From the NCBI GenBank assembly GCA_964482235.1, contig CAYZWU010000008.1, positions 62,001 to 126,000 on the forward strand: a stretch of 64,000 nucleotides of DNA. Direction: 5' to 3'. Positions 26,553-34,329 of this stretch are shown here, one piece after another. The notes under the pieces were generated by a model. That model searched no databases and was not told the DNA's origin. It saw only the letters and a list, made by a program, of their open reading frames with translations. The position numbers and the translations under genes are program-made. The DNA is from CAYZWU01 sp964482235. Lineage in GTDB: Bacteria > Planctomycetota > B15-G4 > CAYZWU01. Within the stretch, counting starts at the first letter, position 1; each line of letters opens with the position of its first letter.

Positions 26553-27210
26553 CGGGCTCCTCCTCGATCTCCGCTCCCTCGGGCTGCAGCGGCTCGCAGC
26601 CGGCGAATCGCGTTCCCCTGTCGACGATCCGGCGCACCGTGTCGTCGAGGCGCGGCATGATGGTTGCCTGGACTGTCTGCTCTGCTACGCCGGTGCCCGT
26701 GCCCTCGCCTCTCGCAGCGGCCCGCCGCACCCTGTCCGTGGCGATTTCCAGGGCAGCCTCCACGTCGTGCAGGCTGCCGTGCAAGAGAACGAAGGCGCGT
26801 CCGCCCAGGTCGTCGGCCAGGCGGATCTCCACGATCTGCACGTCCGTTCCCTTCCGCGCCGCGTCGGCGGCGGCCAGGAGGCAGGCCACGGTCTCCGTCT
26901 CCACCACGCCGAGGGTCTCCATCTCCACGGGCAGCCTGGCACCGAGAGCGGCGTCGTAGACCTCGGCATGAACCTCGGGAAGAAGGATCGAGTCGACGAG
27001 TGATACGCCGGCCGTTTCGACGCCGGCGGCAAAGGCCTCTTCCACCGAGGCCACCGTGCCGGCGATCAGGATCAGGAACCGCCCGGGATGTACGGTACCC
27101 GTCTTCATGAGCGCGATGGGTGAGCGCTTCACCATCACGTCGGCGGCCAGGAGGCCGCGTGCGACGCTGTCCATGTCCAGAAGAGCCAGGGCGGGATGAC
27201 GCATGTTCAT
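26539..27210 (-). CDS. BMC-T trimer shell protein (single-layer tandem BMC)
   Basis: 223 residues from ATG 27210, whose ATG overlaps the TGA of the aldehyde dehydrogenase gene; a longer frame upstream is antisense noise. Two BMC domains in tandem are visible. The first is about 5-85 ('ALLDMDSVARGLLAADVMVKRSPIALMKTGTVHPGRFLILIAGTVASVEEAF', written here only as a region). The second is about 98-175, from 'LGVVETETVACLLAAADAA' to 'HGSLHDVEAALEIA'. This layout is that of the Haliangium ochraceum Hoch_5812-type BMC-T that fills shell facets as a pseudohexamer. A 45-residue acidic tail follows. No Cys is near the pore loops, so no pore Fe-S cluster is expected. Confidence 0.9.
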   Translation of the reverse strand: MNMRHPALALLDMDSVARGLLAADVMVKRSPIALMKTGTVHPGRFLILIAGTVASVEEAFAAGVETAGVSLVDSILLPEVHAEVYDAALGARLPVEMETLGVVETETVACLLAAADAARKGTDVQIVEIRLADDLGGRAFVLLHGSLHDVEAALEIATDRVRRAAARGEGTGTGVAEQTVQATIMPRLDDTVRRIVDRGTRFAGCEPLQPEGAEIEEEPDVSR

Positions 27211-28682
27211 ACGATCCTGAAGTGGTCGACCACCACGCAGCGCCTCTCGCGGCTGAAGCTGCGCGGCCCGGTGAGGCCTTCGCCGGTCGGGCTGGCGATG
27301 GTGAGGCTGCAGAATCCTTCGCCTCCCTCGCCGAGACCGGAGTAGCAAGGCCCGTTTTTCACGAAGATGGATGTGTTGATGTCGCGCGCCATGCGGCTCA
27401 GGAAATCGAGGTGGCGCGAGTGCATGACAGCCGAGTGGCCGTTGCCCTGCTCGGCGCGGACAGCCGATTCGATGGCTTGATCGGCGCCCTGCACGCGGAC
27501 CACGGGCAGGACGGGCATCATCTGCTCGGACCAGACCAGGGGGTGGTCGGCAGGGACCTCGGCAAAGGCGACGCGCGTGTCCGGCGAGGCGCTGATTCCG
27601 ATGGCGGAGAGGATCAGGTTGGCGTCCCGGCCGATCATCTCCTTGTTCATCACGGCCGGCCGGCCCGGGCCGTTCTCCTTCTCGAAGATCACCCCCTCGA
27701 GGCGGCGGAGCTGTCCCTGGGTGAGCTGGTATCCGCCGTGCCGCTTCATGGACGAGAGGAGCGTGTCAGCCGACTTCCCGGTGACGAAGACCTCCTTCTC
27801 GTCCACGCAGACGATGTTGTTGTCGAAGGACGCGCCGAGGACGATGTCCCGGCCGGCCTGGTCGAGGTTCGCCGTGTCATCCACGACAACGGGCGGATTG
27901 CCGGGGCCGGCGCAGACGGCGCGCTTGCCGCTCCGCATCGCCTCCTTGACCACGCCGGCGCCGCCGGTGACGGTCAGGAGCCGGATGTCGGGGTGATGCA
28001 TCAACGCCTGGGCGCTTGCGATCGTGGGCTCTGCCACGGCAGCCACAAGGCCGGGAGGTCCTCCGGCCTCGATGACGGCGCGGGAGAGGAGGCGCACCGT
28101 GGCTGCCCCGGACTTCTTTGCCGAGGGGTGCATGTTGAAGACCACGCTGTTCCCCGCGGCCAGCATTCCGATGGCGTTGCAGATCAGCGTGCTCGTGGCG
28201 TTGGTCACCGGCGTGATGGCGCCGATCACGCCGAAGGGGGCAGGCTCGAAGAGGGTGAGACCGCGGTCGCCGCTCAGGGCCTCGGGCTGCAGCACCTCGG
28301 GGCCGGGCGTCTTCAGGGCGGCGAGACGGTTCTTGCGGACCTTGTCGTCGTAGCGGCCGAGCCCCGTCTCCTCGCGAGCCTGCCGGGCCAGGGATTCGGC
28401 GTTCTCGAGCATGCTTTTCCTGATCGAGTCGATGATCTTCCCGCGGATCTCCAGGCTCTCGTCGGAGAGACGGCGGAAGGCGGTAAGGGCGGCCTGCACG
28501 GCCGAGTCCAGGTCGTCGAATAGACCGTCCTCGCGGCTTTCCCGCACAGGCGCCGGGACCGGAGCGGGCGGGGAAGGGCGGATGGGGGGGGGAGCTGTCT
28601 TGTCTGGTCTGCCGCCGCCTGCCAGCCGGTTCGCGATCAGCTCGGCGATGCGGTTCACCTGGTTTTCGTTCAGACTCTTCAC
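27207..28682 (-). CDS. CoA-acylating aldehyde dehydrogenase with N-terminal encapsulation peptide
   Basis: 491 residues from GTG 28682 (AGGAGA 8 nt upstream). Residues 3-21, LNENQVNRIAELIANRLAG, form an amphipathic helix followed by a Pro-rich linker (31-46), the classic layout of a microcompartment encapsulation peptide. The rest is PduP/EutE-like: Cys292 in 'NNIVCVDEKEVF' is the catalytic thiol, 'PFGVIGAITPVTNATS' lies in the nucleotide-binding domain and 'GPCYSGLGEGGEGF' near the end belongs to the CoA-acylating subfamily. Reaction: aldehyde + CoA + NAD+ to acyl-CoA + NADH in the shell lumen, probably on acetaldehyde made by DeoC. It is the core dehydrogenase of the locus. Confidence 0.94.
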   Translation of the reverse strand: MKSLNENQVNRIAELIANRLAGGGRPDKTAPPPIRPSPPAPVPAPVRESREDGLFDDLDSAVQAALTAFRRLSDESLEIRGKIIDSIRKSMLENAESLARQAREETGLGRYDDKVRKNRLAALKTPGPEVLQPEALSGDRGLTLFEPAPFGVIGAITPVTNATSTLICNAIGMLAAGNSVVFNMHPSAKKSGAATVRLLSRAVIEAGGPPGLVAAVAEPTIASAQALMHHPDIRLLTVTGGAGVVKEAMRSGKRAVCAGPGNPPVVVDDTANLDQAGRDIVLGASFDNNIVCVDEKEVFVTGKSADTLLSSMKRHGGYQLTQGQLRRLEGVIFEKENGPGRPAVMNKEMIGRDANLILSAIGISASPDTRVAFAEVPADHPLVWSEQMMPVLPVVRVQGADQAIESAVRAEQGNGHSAVMHSRHLDFLSRMARDINTSIFVKNGPCYSGLGEGGEGFCSLTIASPTGEGLTGPRSFSRERRCVVVDHFRIV

Positions 28683-28804
28683 GCGCTTGTCTCCTGTTCC
28701 GGCGCCTCGTCGGGAAGGCGGTCCCCGAGACGATCGCCCCGGTCTGCTGCACGGTTTCCCTCAGGGGGAAGCTGTCGGCCGGAAGCGACGCCGCGAGGCT
28801 TTTC

Positions 28805-29104
28805 TCAATCGTCGCGGCCCTTCTTGTAGAGAAGCTCGCCTTCGATGTCGAAGCTGTCCACGATGGCCATCACAACAGCGTCGCAGGGGCGGTTGTCCGT
28901 GAGCTTCGTCTGCCGCGCCGAGCTCCCCGTGGCATAGAGAACCGTCTCCCCCATCCCGGCGCCCACAACATCGGCAGCCACCACGATCGTGCCCGTCGGC
29001 TTTCCCGCCGTGTCCACCTGGCCCAGAAGGAGAAACTTGAGCCCTTCGAGGCTCTGCTCCTTCTGCGAGGCGACCACGGTACCCAGTACCCTGGCAAGGT
29101 TCAT
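28805..29104 (-). CDS. BMC-P shell pentamer protein (EutN/CcmL family), copy 3
   Basis: 99 residues with GGGAG before the ATG. 'MNLARVLGTVVASQKEQSLEGLKFLLLGQVD', 'DVVGAGMGETVLYATGSSARQ' and 'CDAVVMAIVDSFDIEGELLYKK' fit the EutN/CcmL fold. It is 18 nt after BMC-H and 122 nt before the aldehyde dehydrogenase, the only sizeable gap inside the operon, where an internal ribosome-loading or processing site could sit. Confidence 0.95.
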   Translation of the reverse strand: MNLARVLGTVVASQKEQSLEGLKFLLLGQVDTAGKPTGTIVVAADVVGAGMGETVLYATGSSARQTKLTDNRPCDAVVMAIVDSFDIEGELLYKKGRDD

Positions 29105-29122
29105 GCCTTACTCCCGATCAAG

Positions 29123-29422
<300 letters not shown>

Positions 29423-29462
29423 TGTTTCACTCCTTAAGCCAATGGAATCGTGTTGATCCTGT

Positions 29463-30092
29463 TTATTTCTTTTTCTGCATGATGCGGCCGCTCAGTTCCT
29501 CCACGGCCCGCATCGCTGCAGGAACGCTCACATCGATATCCCTGTCCTCGCCGCCAAGGTAGACCCGTCCGAAGCTGCCGAAGGCGCGCACCTCGAGAAC
29601 GTTGATCTCCGCCGCCTTCTCGGCCTCGTTGGCTGCGAGAGCGGCATAGGCCGCCGGCTCGCACTCGAGGATGAAGAGGCTCTGGCCGGCCAGGATCATG
29701 TTGCCGTGCCGCATCCTGTTGATCAGCTGCGTCTGGTGGTCGTCGAGGCAGCGGACGACCTGGTTCGAGAGGACGCGCGGCTTGATGCGGTCCTCCTCGC
29801 GAACGCCGAGCGCGTCGAGGATCGCCTGCCCGGCCTGCCGCACGTCGGCCTGGCTCTCCGAGTGGATCTCGAGCATGCCGTAGAGCCTCTCCACGATCTG
29901 CATGCCGGGCGTCACCTTCGTCGACTTGAGCGCCATGTCGGTGACCCGGTTGATCTCTATGCCCGGGGAGATCTCGACGAAGAGGCTGGCCTGCCCCTGG
30001 GTGGGCAAAAAGCCCTGGGCCACGGTGGCCAGAAAGGAGGCGAACTGGGGTTGAAGACTGTCGAGGAATACATAGGCTCTCAGATCGACCAT
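29463..30092 (-). CDS. BMC-T double-stacked trimer shell protein (Hoch_5816/CsoS1D-like)
   Basis: 209 residues from ATG 30092 (AAGGAG 6 nt upstream; the frame open further upstream is not used). The start 'MVDLRAYVFLDSLQPQFASFLATVAQGFLP' and later 'VERLYGMLEIHSESQADVRQAGQAILDAL' are characteristic of the double-layer BMC-T group, whose best-known member is Hoch_5816 of Haliangium. Such trimers stack face to face, and their gated pore can let bulky cofactors or substrates pass. It follows the RpiB-DeoC gene by 10 nt. With one hexamer, two trimers and three pentamers the shell set is complete. Confidence 0.92.
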   Translation of the reverse strand: MVDLRAYVFLDSLQPQFASFLATVAQGFLPTQGQASLFVEISPGIEINRVTDMALKSTKVTPGMQIVERLYGMLEIHSESQADVRQAGQAILDALGVREEDRIKPRVLSNQVVRCLDDHQTQLINRMRHGNMILAGQSLFILECEPAAYAALAANEAEKAAEINVLEVRAFGSFGRVYLGGEDRDIDVSVPAAMRAVEELSGRIMQKKK

Positions 30093-30102
30093 GCCGGCTC
30101 CT

Positions 30103-31470
30103 TCATTTGCTGAATGTTGAATCGCGGGCTTCCTGCACGATGGCGATGCCCGCACTGGCTCCGATTCGTGTGGCGCCTGCCTCGATCATCCGTCTCGCGT
30201 CGGAGAACGACTTGATGCCGCCGGCCGCCTTCACCTCCATTCCGGCACCCCGGACCACGTCGGTCATGAGAGCCACGTCTTCCGATGTGGCTCCACCGGG
30301 GCCGAATCCCGTCGAGGTCTTGACAAAGTGGGCGCGCGCCTTGCGGGACAGCTCGCAGGCCGTCCGCTTCTCCTCGTCGGTGAGGAGCGCCGCCTCGATG
30401 ATGACCTTGCAGATCGCGCTGCCGTCGCGGCACGCCTCGACCACGGCCCGGATGTCGCGCAGGAGGGTCCTGTTGTCGCCGCTCTTGAGAGCGCCGATGT
30501 TGATCACCATGTCGATCTCCCGGGCTCCTTCGCGGATCGCCCGCCGCGTTTCGAGCGCCTTGTTCTCCGGCGGCGTGGCTCCCAGCGGGAATCCCACGAC
30601 GCTGCAGACGTCGACATTCGTTCCCTTCAGCTCCCGGGCGGCGAGCCTGACCCAGGCTGGGTTCACGCAGACCGAGGCGAAGCTGAACTCCCGCGCCTCG
30701 GCGCAGAGCTTCTCGATATCGGCCGCCGTGGCATCGGGCCGGAGGATCGTGTGGTCGATCATCCTGGCGATGTCGGCCGGGATGTTGCCCGGCGACAGCG
30801 GGGTCGAGAGGCGGCCGACGCCGAGGCGGATGAACTGGCGCGCCGTTTCCGGGCTCTCGGACACCGAGGGGCCGAGCACGGCGTTGCCGGCCAGAAGACT
30901 CTGGAGCCTGGCAGCGATCCGGGCGAGGTCGTGGTCGCTCAGGTTCATCAGTGCATCGGCATCGAGAGGCTCTTTAGCCGGGAAAGCCTGCATTTCCGGC
31001 AAGGCGCCGGGCTGGCCGGCCGGAGCAGAGGGCTGGCCCTCGATATCGTTGATCATGGAGACCCGTTTCCTGTGGCGCTCTTCGATGCAATCTGTTGTCA
31101 GCCAAAGATCTACGATCTGTTTGGCCAGGCCCGGGCCGATCAGGTGGGCCCCGAGGGTCAGCACGTTGGCATCGTTGTGCTCGCGGCTGTTGCGCGCCGT
31201 GGAGAGGTCGTAGGCCAGCGCTGCCCGGACCCCAGGCACCTTGTTGGCGGCCATGGCTGAACCGATACCGGCACCGTCGATCATAATCCCTTTCTCGCAG
31301 CGGCCTTCCGACACCCACCGGGCGACGGCCTGGGCGAAGCGCGGATAGTCGACAGCTTCATTCGATGAAGTTCCCAGGTCGACGACCTCGTGATTCTGGC
31401 TTCTCAGGTGGGCGGCCAGCATCGATTTAAGCTCGTATCCGCCGTGATCCGCTCCGAGGGCGATTTTCAT
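30103..31470 (-). CDS. RpiB-DeoC fusion: ribose-5-phosphate isomerase B-like domain joined to deoxyribose-phosphate aldolase
   Basis: 455 residues. Residues 1-145 are RpiB/LacAB-like ('IALGADHGGYELK', 'SREHNDANVL'). The usual catalytic Cys position reads MIDGAGIG, that is Asp65 instead of Cys. Residues 145-215 are a linker rich in Pro, Ala and Gly that contains an amphipathic helix, LSDHDLARIAARLQSLLA (177-194), patterned like the encapsulation peptide of the aldehyde dehydrogenase. Residues about 230-450 are a class I DeoC with 'REIDMVINIGAL' (Asp), Lys384 in 'FVKTSTGF' (Schiff base) and 'EVKAAGGIK' (second Lys). Reaction of the aldolase: 2-deoxyribose 5-phosphate to glyceraldehyde 3-phosphate and acetaldehyde. 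DeoC and RpiB homologues mark SPU-type microcompartments, where they are usually separate polypeptides. The role of the isomerase half is uncertain. Confidence 0.92.
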   Translation of the reverse strand: MKIALGADHGGYELKSMLAAHLRSQNHEVVDLGTSSNEAVDYPRFAQAVARWVSEGRCEKGIMIDGAGIGSAMAANKVPGVRAALAYDLSTARNSREHNDANVLTLGAHLIGPGLAKQIVDLWLTTDCIEERHRKRVSMINDIEGQPSAPAGQPGALPEMQAFPAKEPLDADALMNLSDHDLARIAARLQSLLAGNAVLGPSVSESPETARQFIRLGVGRLSTPLSPGNIPADIARMIDHTILRPDATAADIEKLCAEAREFSFASVCVNPAWVRLAARELKGTNVDVCSVVGFPLGATPPENKALETRRAIREGAREIDMVINIGALKSGDNRTLLRDIRAVVEACRDGSAICKVIIEAALLTDEEKRTACELSRKARAHFVKTSTGFGPGGATSEDVALMTDVVRGAGMEVKAAGGIKSFSDARRMIEAGATRIGASAGIAIVQEARDSTFSK

Positions 31471-31484
31471 CTCTCTTCACCCTT

Positions 31485-31829
31485 TCATTTCTGCCAGACC
31501 TGGGATCCGTCTTCATGATCCGAGGCCGGCTTCGGTCTGATCTCACCGGTTTCGGTTGCCACGATCCTCTGCAACTTTCGAACGTGAAGCTTGAGGCTCT
31601 CGACAGCCAGCTCCGTGATGCGAAATTCCGTAACCTTGCGGCGTCCCCTCATTCCTTTCACGATCTCGAGGTAGCCGGCCTCTGCCAGTTTGCGAGTCTG
31701 CACGTGGAGATTGCCGTCCGCCAGCCCTGTTTTTTCCTTTAACTTCGTAAACGAAAGTGATTCTCCGGAAAAAAGAGCAGCAACGATATTGAGTCGCGAG
31801 GGAGATGTCAGGTATTCATCGAATCTCAA
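31485..31829 (-). CDS. Winged-helix transcriptional regulator of the BMC operon
   Basis: 114 residues, start TTG 31829 (the only in-frame start before 'RFDEYLTSPSRLNIVAALFSGESLSF'). The fold is that of small ArsR/MarR-like winged-helix proteins (HTH_34 type): 'LSFTKLKEKTGLADGNLHVQTRKLAEAGYLEIVKGMRGRRKVTEFRITE' covers helix-turn-helix and wing (region 31-80). There is no ligand-binding domain, only a short C-terminal tail. It is the first gene of the operon, 14 nt before RpiB-DeoC. A palindrome on its own promoter suggests autoregulation. The effector may be sensed through the dimer or a partner; nothing in the sequence tells which. Confidence 0.85.
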   Translation of the reverse strand: MRFDEYLTSPSRLNIVAALFSGESLSFTKLKEKTGLADGNLHVQTRKLAEAGYLEIVKGMRGRRKVTEFRITELAVESLKLHVRKLQRIVATETGEIRPKPASDHEDGSQVWQK

Positions 31830-31868
31830 GGATTAACCGCCATGTTATCTCGCATAAAGCCGAAAGTG

Positions 31869-31885
31869 ACTTTAATTTTTAAAGT
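31869..31885. promoter_or_regulatory. Inverted repeat overlapping the BMC -10 region, candidate operator
   Basis: ACTTTA (31869-31874), a 5-nt spacer and TAAAGT (31880-31885) form a perfect two-fold symmetric site that covers part of the predicted -10 element. A winged-helix dimer bound here would block RNA polymerase. The regulator gene is the first gene of the operon. Confidence 0.45.
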
Positions 31886-31911
31886 AAAGCGTCGGTTTGT
31901 GAGAAAGTCAA
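31883..31911 (-). promoter_or_regulatory. Predicted sigma70-type promoter of the BMC operon
   Basis: On the minus strand TTGACT (31911-31906) is followed after exactly 17 nt by TTTACT (31888-31883). The first is a near-consensus -35; the -10 matches 4 of 6. It lies about 55 nt before the TTG start of the regulator in an AT-rich stretch. Confidence 0.5.
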
Positions 31912-32119
31912 GGCAAAATATCGCGGGATTGATCAGTTTTCTTTACAAAATGAAGTTGGTGTGTATGGTGTCAATCGATGCGCATCGCTCCATGGGGCTC
32001 TGCCACGAGTTGAAAACGAAAAAGGGCCGGATGCGCGGTCTTTTCCCGCATCACCTTTCACGAGAGACCGGATGGAGCCGTGCTATATGATGAGTTGATA
32101 CTCACAGCAAAGGAGACTG

Positions 32120-32608
32120 ATGATGAACATATACGAGTTCGCGATGAAGATGGAGCAGGATGGCGAGAAGTTCTACCGGGATGCGGTCAGGACGTGCGGC
32201 AACAAGGGTGTGGCGACGATCCTGACCATGATGGCCGACGATGAGGTCAAGCATTACCGGGCGTTCGAGGCGATGAAGAACAACGCCGATCCCGCGTACT
32301 CTTCCACGCTGTCGCTCGAAAGCGTGAAGAACGTCTTCGAGGAAATACGCGATCAGGGCGGCGAGCTCGACCTGAACACGTCGCAGATCGATCTCTACAA
32401 GCAGGCCCAGCAGGTGGAGAAGCGAAGCGAGGAGTTCTTCCTGGAAAAAGCGGCCGAGGTCGATTCGCTTGTCCACAAGAAGATCTTCCTCTCCATCGCC
32501 GCAGCCGAGAGGGAGCACTTCAAGCTGCTCGGCCATGTCATCGACTTCGTGAACAGGCCGAACGAATGGATCGAGAATGCCGAGTGGCACCACCTCGGCG
32601 AGTATTGA
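32120..32608 (+). CDS. Rubrerythrin-like ferritin-fold protein without rubredoxin domain, copy 1
   Basis: 162 residues; AAAGGAGA precedes two adjacent ATGs (32120 or 32123). A four-helix bundle with carboxylate/His ligands is visible: 'FAMKMEQDGEKFYRDA' (Glu), 'MADDEVKHYRAFEAM' (E-x-x-H), 'QAQQVEKRSEEFF' (Glu) and 'AAAEREHFKLLGHV' (E-x-x-H). This is the di-iron pattern of rubrerythrin/ferritin-like proteins; the C-terminal Cys4 rubredoxin domain of classical rubrerythrin is absent. Role: peroxide or oxygen detoxification with a separate electron donor, or iron handling. It is divergent from the BMC operon and followed by a paralogue. Confidence 0.9.
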   Translation: MMNIYEFAMKMEQDGEKFYRDAVRTCGNKGVATILTMMADDEVKHYRAFEAMKNNADPAYSSTLSLESVKNVFEEIRDQGGELDLNTSQIDLYKQAQQVEKRSEEFFLEKAAEVDSLVHKKIFLSIAAAEREHFKLLGHVIDFVNRPNEWIENAEWHHLGEY

Positions 32609-32742
32609 TCCGGTTGATCACGGAAAGCGAGCTCGATGGTCACTAAAGGTTGACAAGGCCGTTCAGTCTTGATTTCCTCTTGCCCTTGACAGACCGTTGA
32701 AAGCCGTTGCCATGTTGTCGCGATAGATGAAAGGAGGTCGAG

Positions 32743-33243
32743 ATGCTGGAAGAGCTGACACCGAGAAAGGCGATCGAGTTCGCCATGAAGACGGAAGAGC
32801 TGGGGCAGATCTTCTACAAGAGGCTTGCCGGGAAATACGAAGAGAACAAGGAGATGGCAGAGCTGTTCACTCTCCTTGCCAGGGACGAGGCTGTTCACGA
32901 GAAGCAGTTTCGCAGCTTGATGGAGACAACGCCTCCCGATGAGTTCGTCTCGAACCAGGAGGAGCGGCTGCAGTATCTCCGCATCATGTCCATGTCCCAG
33001 TTCTTCATGGGGGAGAAGGGCCTCAAGGGGAAGGTGGACGAGATCAAGGACGCGAGCGATGCGCTGATGTGGGCTCTCGAACTGGAGAAGGCCACTCTCC
33101 AGTTCTACAGCGCCATGAAGGAACTCATGGGCGAGGACAAGACGCTCGATGCGGTGATAAAAGCCGAGAAGGTGCACCTGGGCAAGATCATGAGATACCT
33201 GATGACCGATGCCAAGTTCCGCGGGATCACGGACAACTTCTAG
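32743..33243 (+). CDS. Rubrerythrin-like ferritin-fold protein, copy 2
   Basis: 166 residues with AAAGGAGG upstream. It shows the same four-helix di-iron pattern as its neighbour but is diverged: 'FAMKTEELGQIFYKRLA', 'LARDEAVHEKQFRSL' (E-x-x-H), 'WALELEKATLQFYSAM' and 'IKAEKVHLGKIMRYL' (E-x-x-H). It too has no rubredoxin domain. The pair probably arose by duplication and may form a mixed oligomer. It has its own upstream region of 134 nt, so separate transcription is possible. Confidence 0.9.
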   Translation: MLEELTPRKAIEFAMKTEELGQIFYKRLAGKYEENKEMAELFTLLARDEAVHEKQFRSLMETTPPDEFVSNQEERLQYLRIMSMSQFFMGEKGLKGKVDEIKDASDALMWALELEKATLQFYSAMKELMGEDKTLDAVIKAEKVHLGKIMRYLMTDAKFRGITDNF

Positions 33244-33288
33244 AGTCAGTCCATCCCGGCCTTTATCACGCTGGATCGGATTCCGTCA

Positions 33289-33732
33289 TCACGACAGGAT
33301 ATCGATCCTCTTTTCTTCCGCACTGCTCTCCGCCTTTTCCATCTTGACCTGGAGAACACCGTAGGCCAGCCGTGCGTGAATCCCGTCGAGATCCGCATTT
33401 TCCGGCAGGTGAAGCGATCGAGAGAAATCGCATTCTCCGATGCAGCTTTCCTTGCTGTGGATGCGGCTGTCGTCGCTTTCGTGGAAGGAAGCCCTCTGGC
33501 CCCTGACCGTCATGATGTTGTTCCGGACGACGAGCTCGATGTCGTTCGGCTCCACACCCGGGACCTCGAAAGTAACGAACCAGTGATCGGATTCCTCATA
33601 GACATTGATCCTGGGAAAGATCTCCGAGCTCAACCCGGCAATCCTGTTCCTGGCGGCCGATGAGGTGCCATTGCCGGCCTTGCAGCTGATCTGGTCCGGA
33701 TTCACGCTTCTGTTCTTCTTGAGAATTGCCAT
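33289..33732 (-). CDS. Hsp20/alpha-crystallin small heat-shock protein
   Basis: 147 residues with AAAGGAG before the ATG. The alpha-crystallin domain runs from about 38 to 135: 'PRINVYEESDHWFVTFEVPGVEPNDIEL' start, 'CDFSRSLHLPENADLDGIHARLAYGVLQVKM' end, with the A-x-x-x-GVL signature reading A-Y-GVL. The short N-terminal arm is charged. Role: ATP-independent holdase for unfolded proteins in the cytoplasm. It is convergent with the second rubrerythrin-like gene (45 nt apart), which fits a stress-related cluster. Confidence 0.93.
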   Translation of the reverse strand: MAILKKNRSVNPDQISCKAGNGTSSAARNRIAGLSSEIFPRINVYEESDHWFVTFEVPGVEPNDIELVVRNNIMTVRGQRASFHESDDSRIHSKESCIGECDFSRSLHLPENADLDGIHARLAYGVLQVKMEKAESSAEEKRIDILS

Positions 33733-33891
33733 CTATATGCTCCTTTCTCCGTTTTATCTCGGAGTTCAGGTTAATTGTCGAAGCCGGAGAAACTGTTCCG
33801 GCTTGTTGCCATAATGGAAATAGCATCATCCTGTAGCAGTTGCCGGATAAATTGATCTATTCTGATCCCGAATTTCTCATGGAGCGGCCTC

Positions 33892-34329
33892 TTGAAAGAG
33901 GACAGATTGATCCGGATGCACAGTGCCGAGCATGTCCTGACAGCGGTGATGCGGCGGGATTTCCTATCGTCCGGCAACGTTGAAATGCATCTGGCTCCGA
34001 AGAAATCGAAGTGCGACTACCCTGTTTCCAGGCCGCTGGGCGGGGAGGACCTCGAGTCAATCGAGAGGGCCGTAAATGTCGAGATCGAAAGGGACCAGGC
34101 CGTTTCCTGCAGGATGATCGCGCGGGAAGAGGCGAGTCGTTCTTTCGACCTTTCCCGGATTCCCGAGGAGCTGACCGGGATCCGCATCGTCTTCATCGGC
34201 GACCTGGACGAGACGCCCTGCTCGGGAGAACACGTCGAGAGAACAGGTGAGATCGGGAAGTTCAAGATCAGGAGCAGCACGATGAAAGCGGATAACGTGG
34301 TCCGGATCCGCTATGGCCTCGAGCCGTGA
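33892..34329 (+). CDS. AlaX-type alanyl-tRNA editing protein (short form)
   Basis: 145 residues from TTG 33892 (GGAG 7 nt upstream; ATG 33916 is the next choice but would cut close to the first metal site). The zinc site of the AlaRS editing/second-additional-domain fold is complete: HSAEH (His10, His14) and CSGEH (Cys110, His114). The domain lacks the N-terminal glycine-rich extension of AlaX-II and corresponds to the compact AlaX-S form. Reaction: hydrolysis of mischarged Ser- or Gly-tRNA(Ala). Its TGA stop is followed in the same frame by 105 open codons of unrelated sequence (next entry). Confidence 0.85.
   Translation: MKEDRLIRMHSAEHVLTAVMRRDFLSSGNVEMHLAPKKSKCDYPVSRPLGGEDLESIERAVNVEIERDQAVSCRMIAREEASRSFDLSRIPEELTGIRIVFIGDLDETPCSGEHVERTGEIGKFKIRSSTMKADNVVRIRYGLEP

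Noticed and set aside
31842..32090. 82-codon frame in the BMC promoter region
   Set aside because: AT-rich, no ribosome-binding site, and it covers the predicted promoter and operator.
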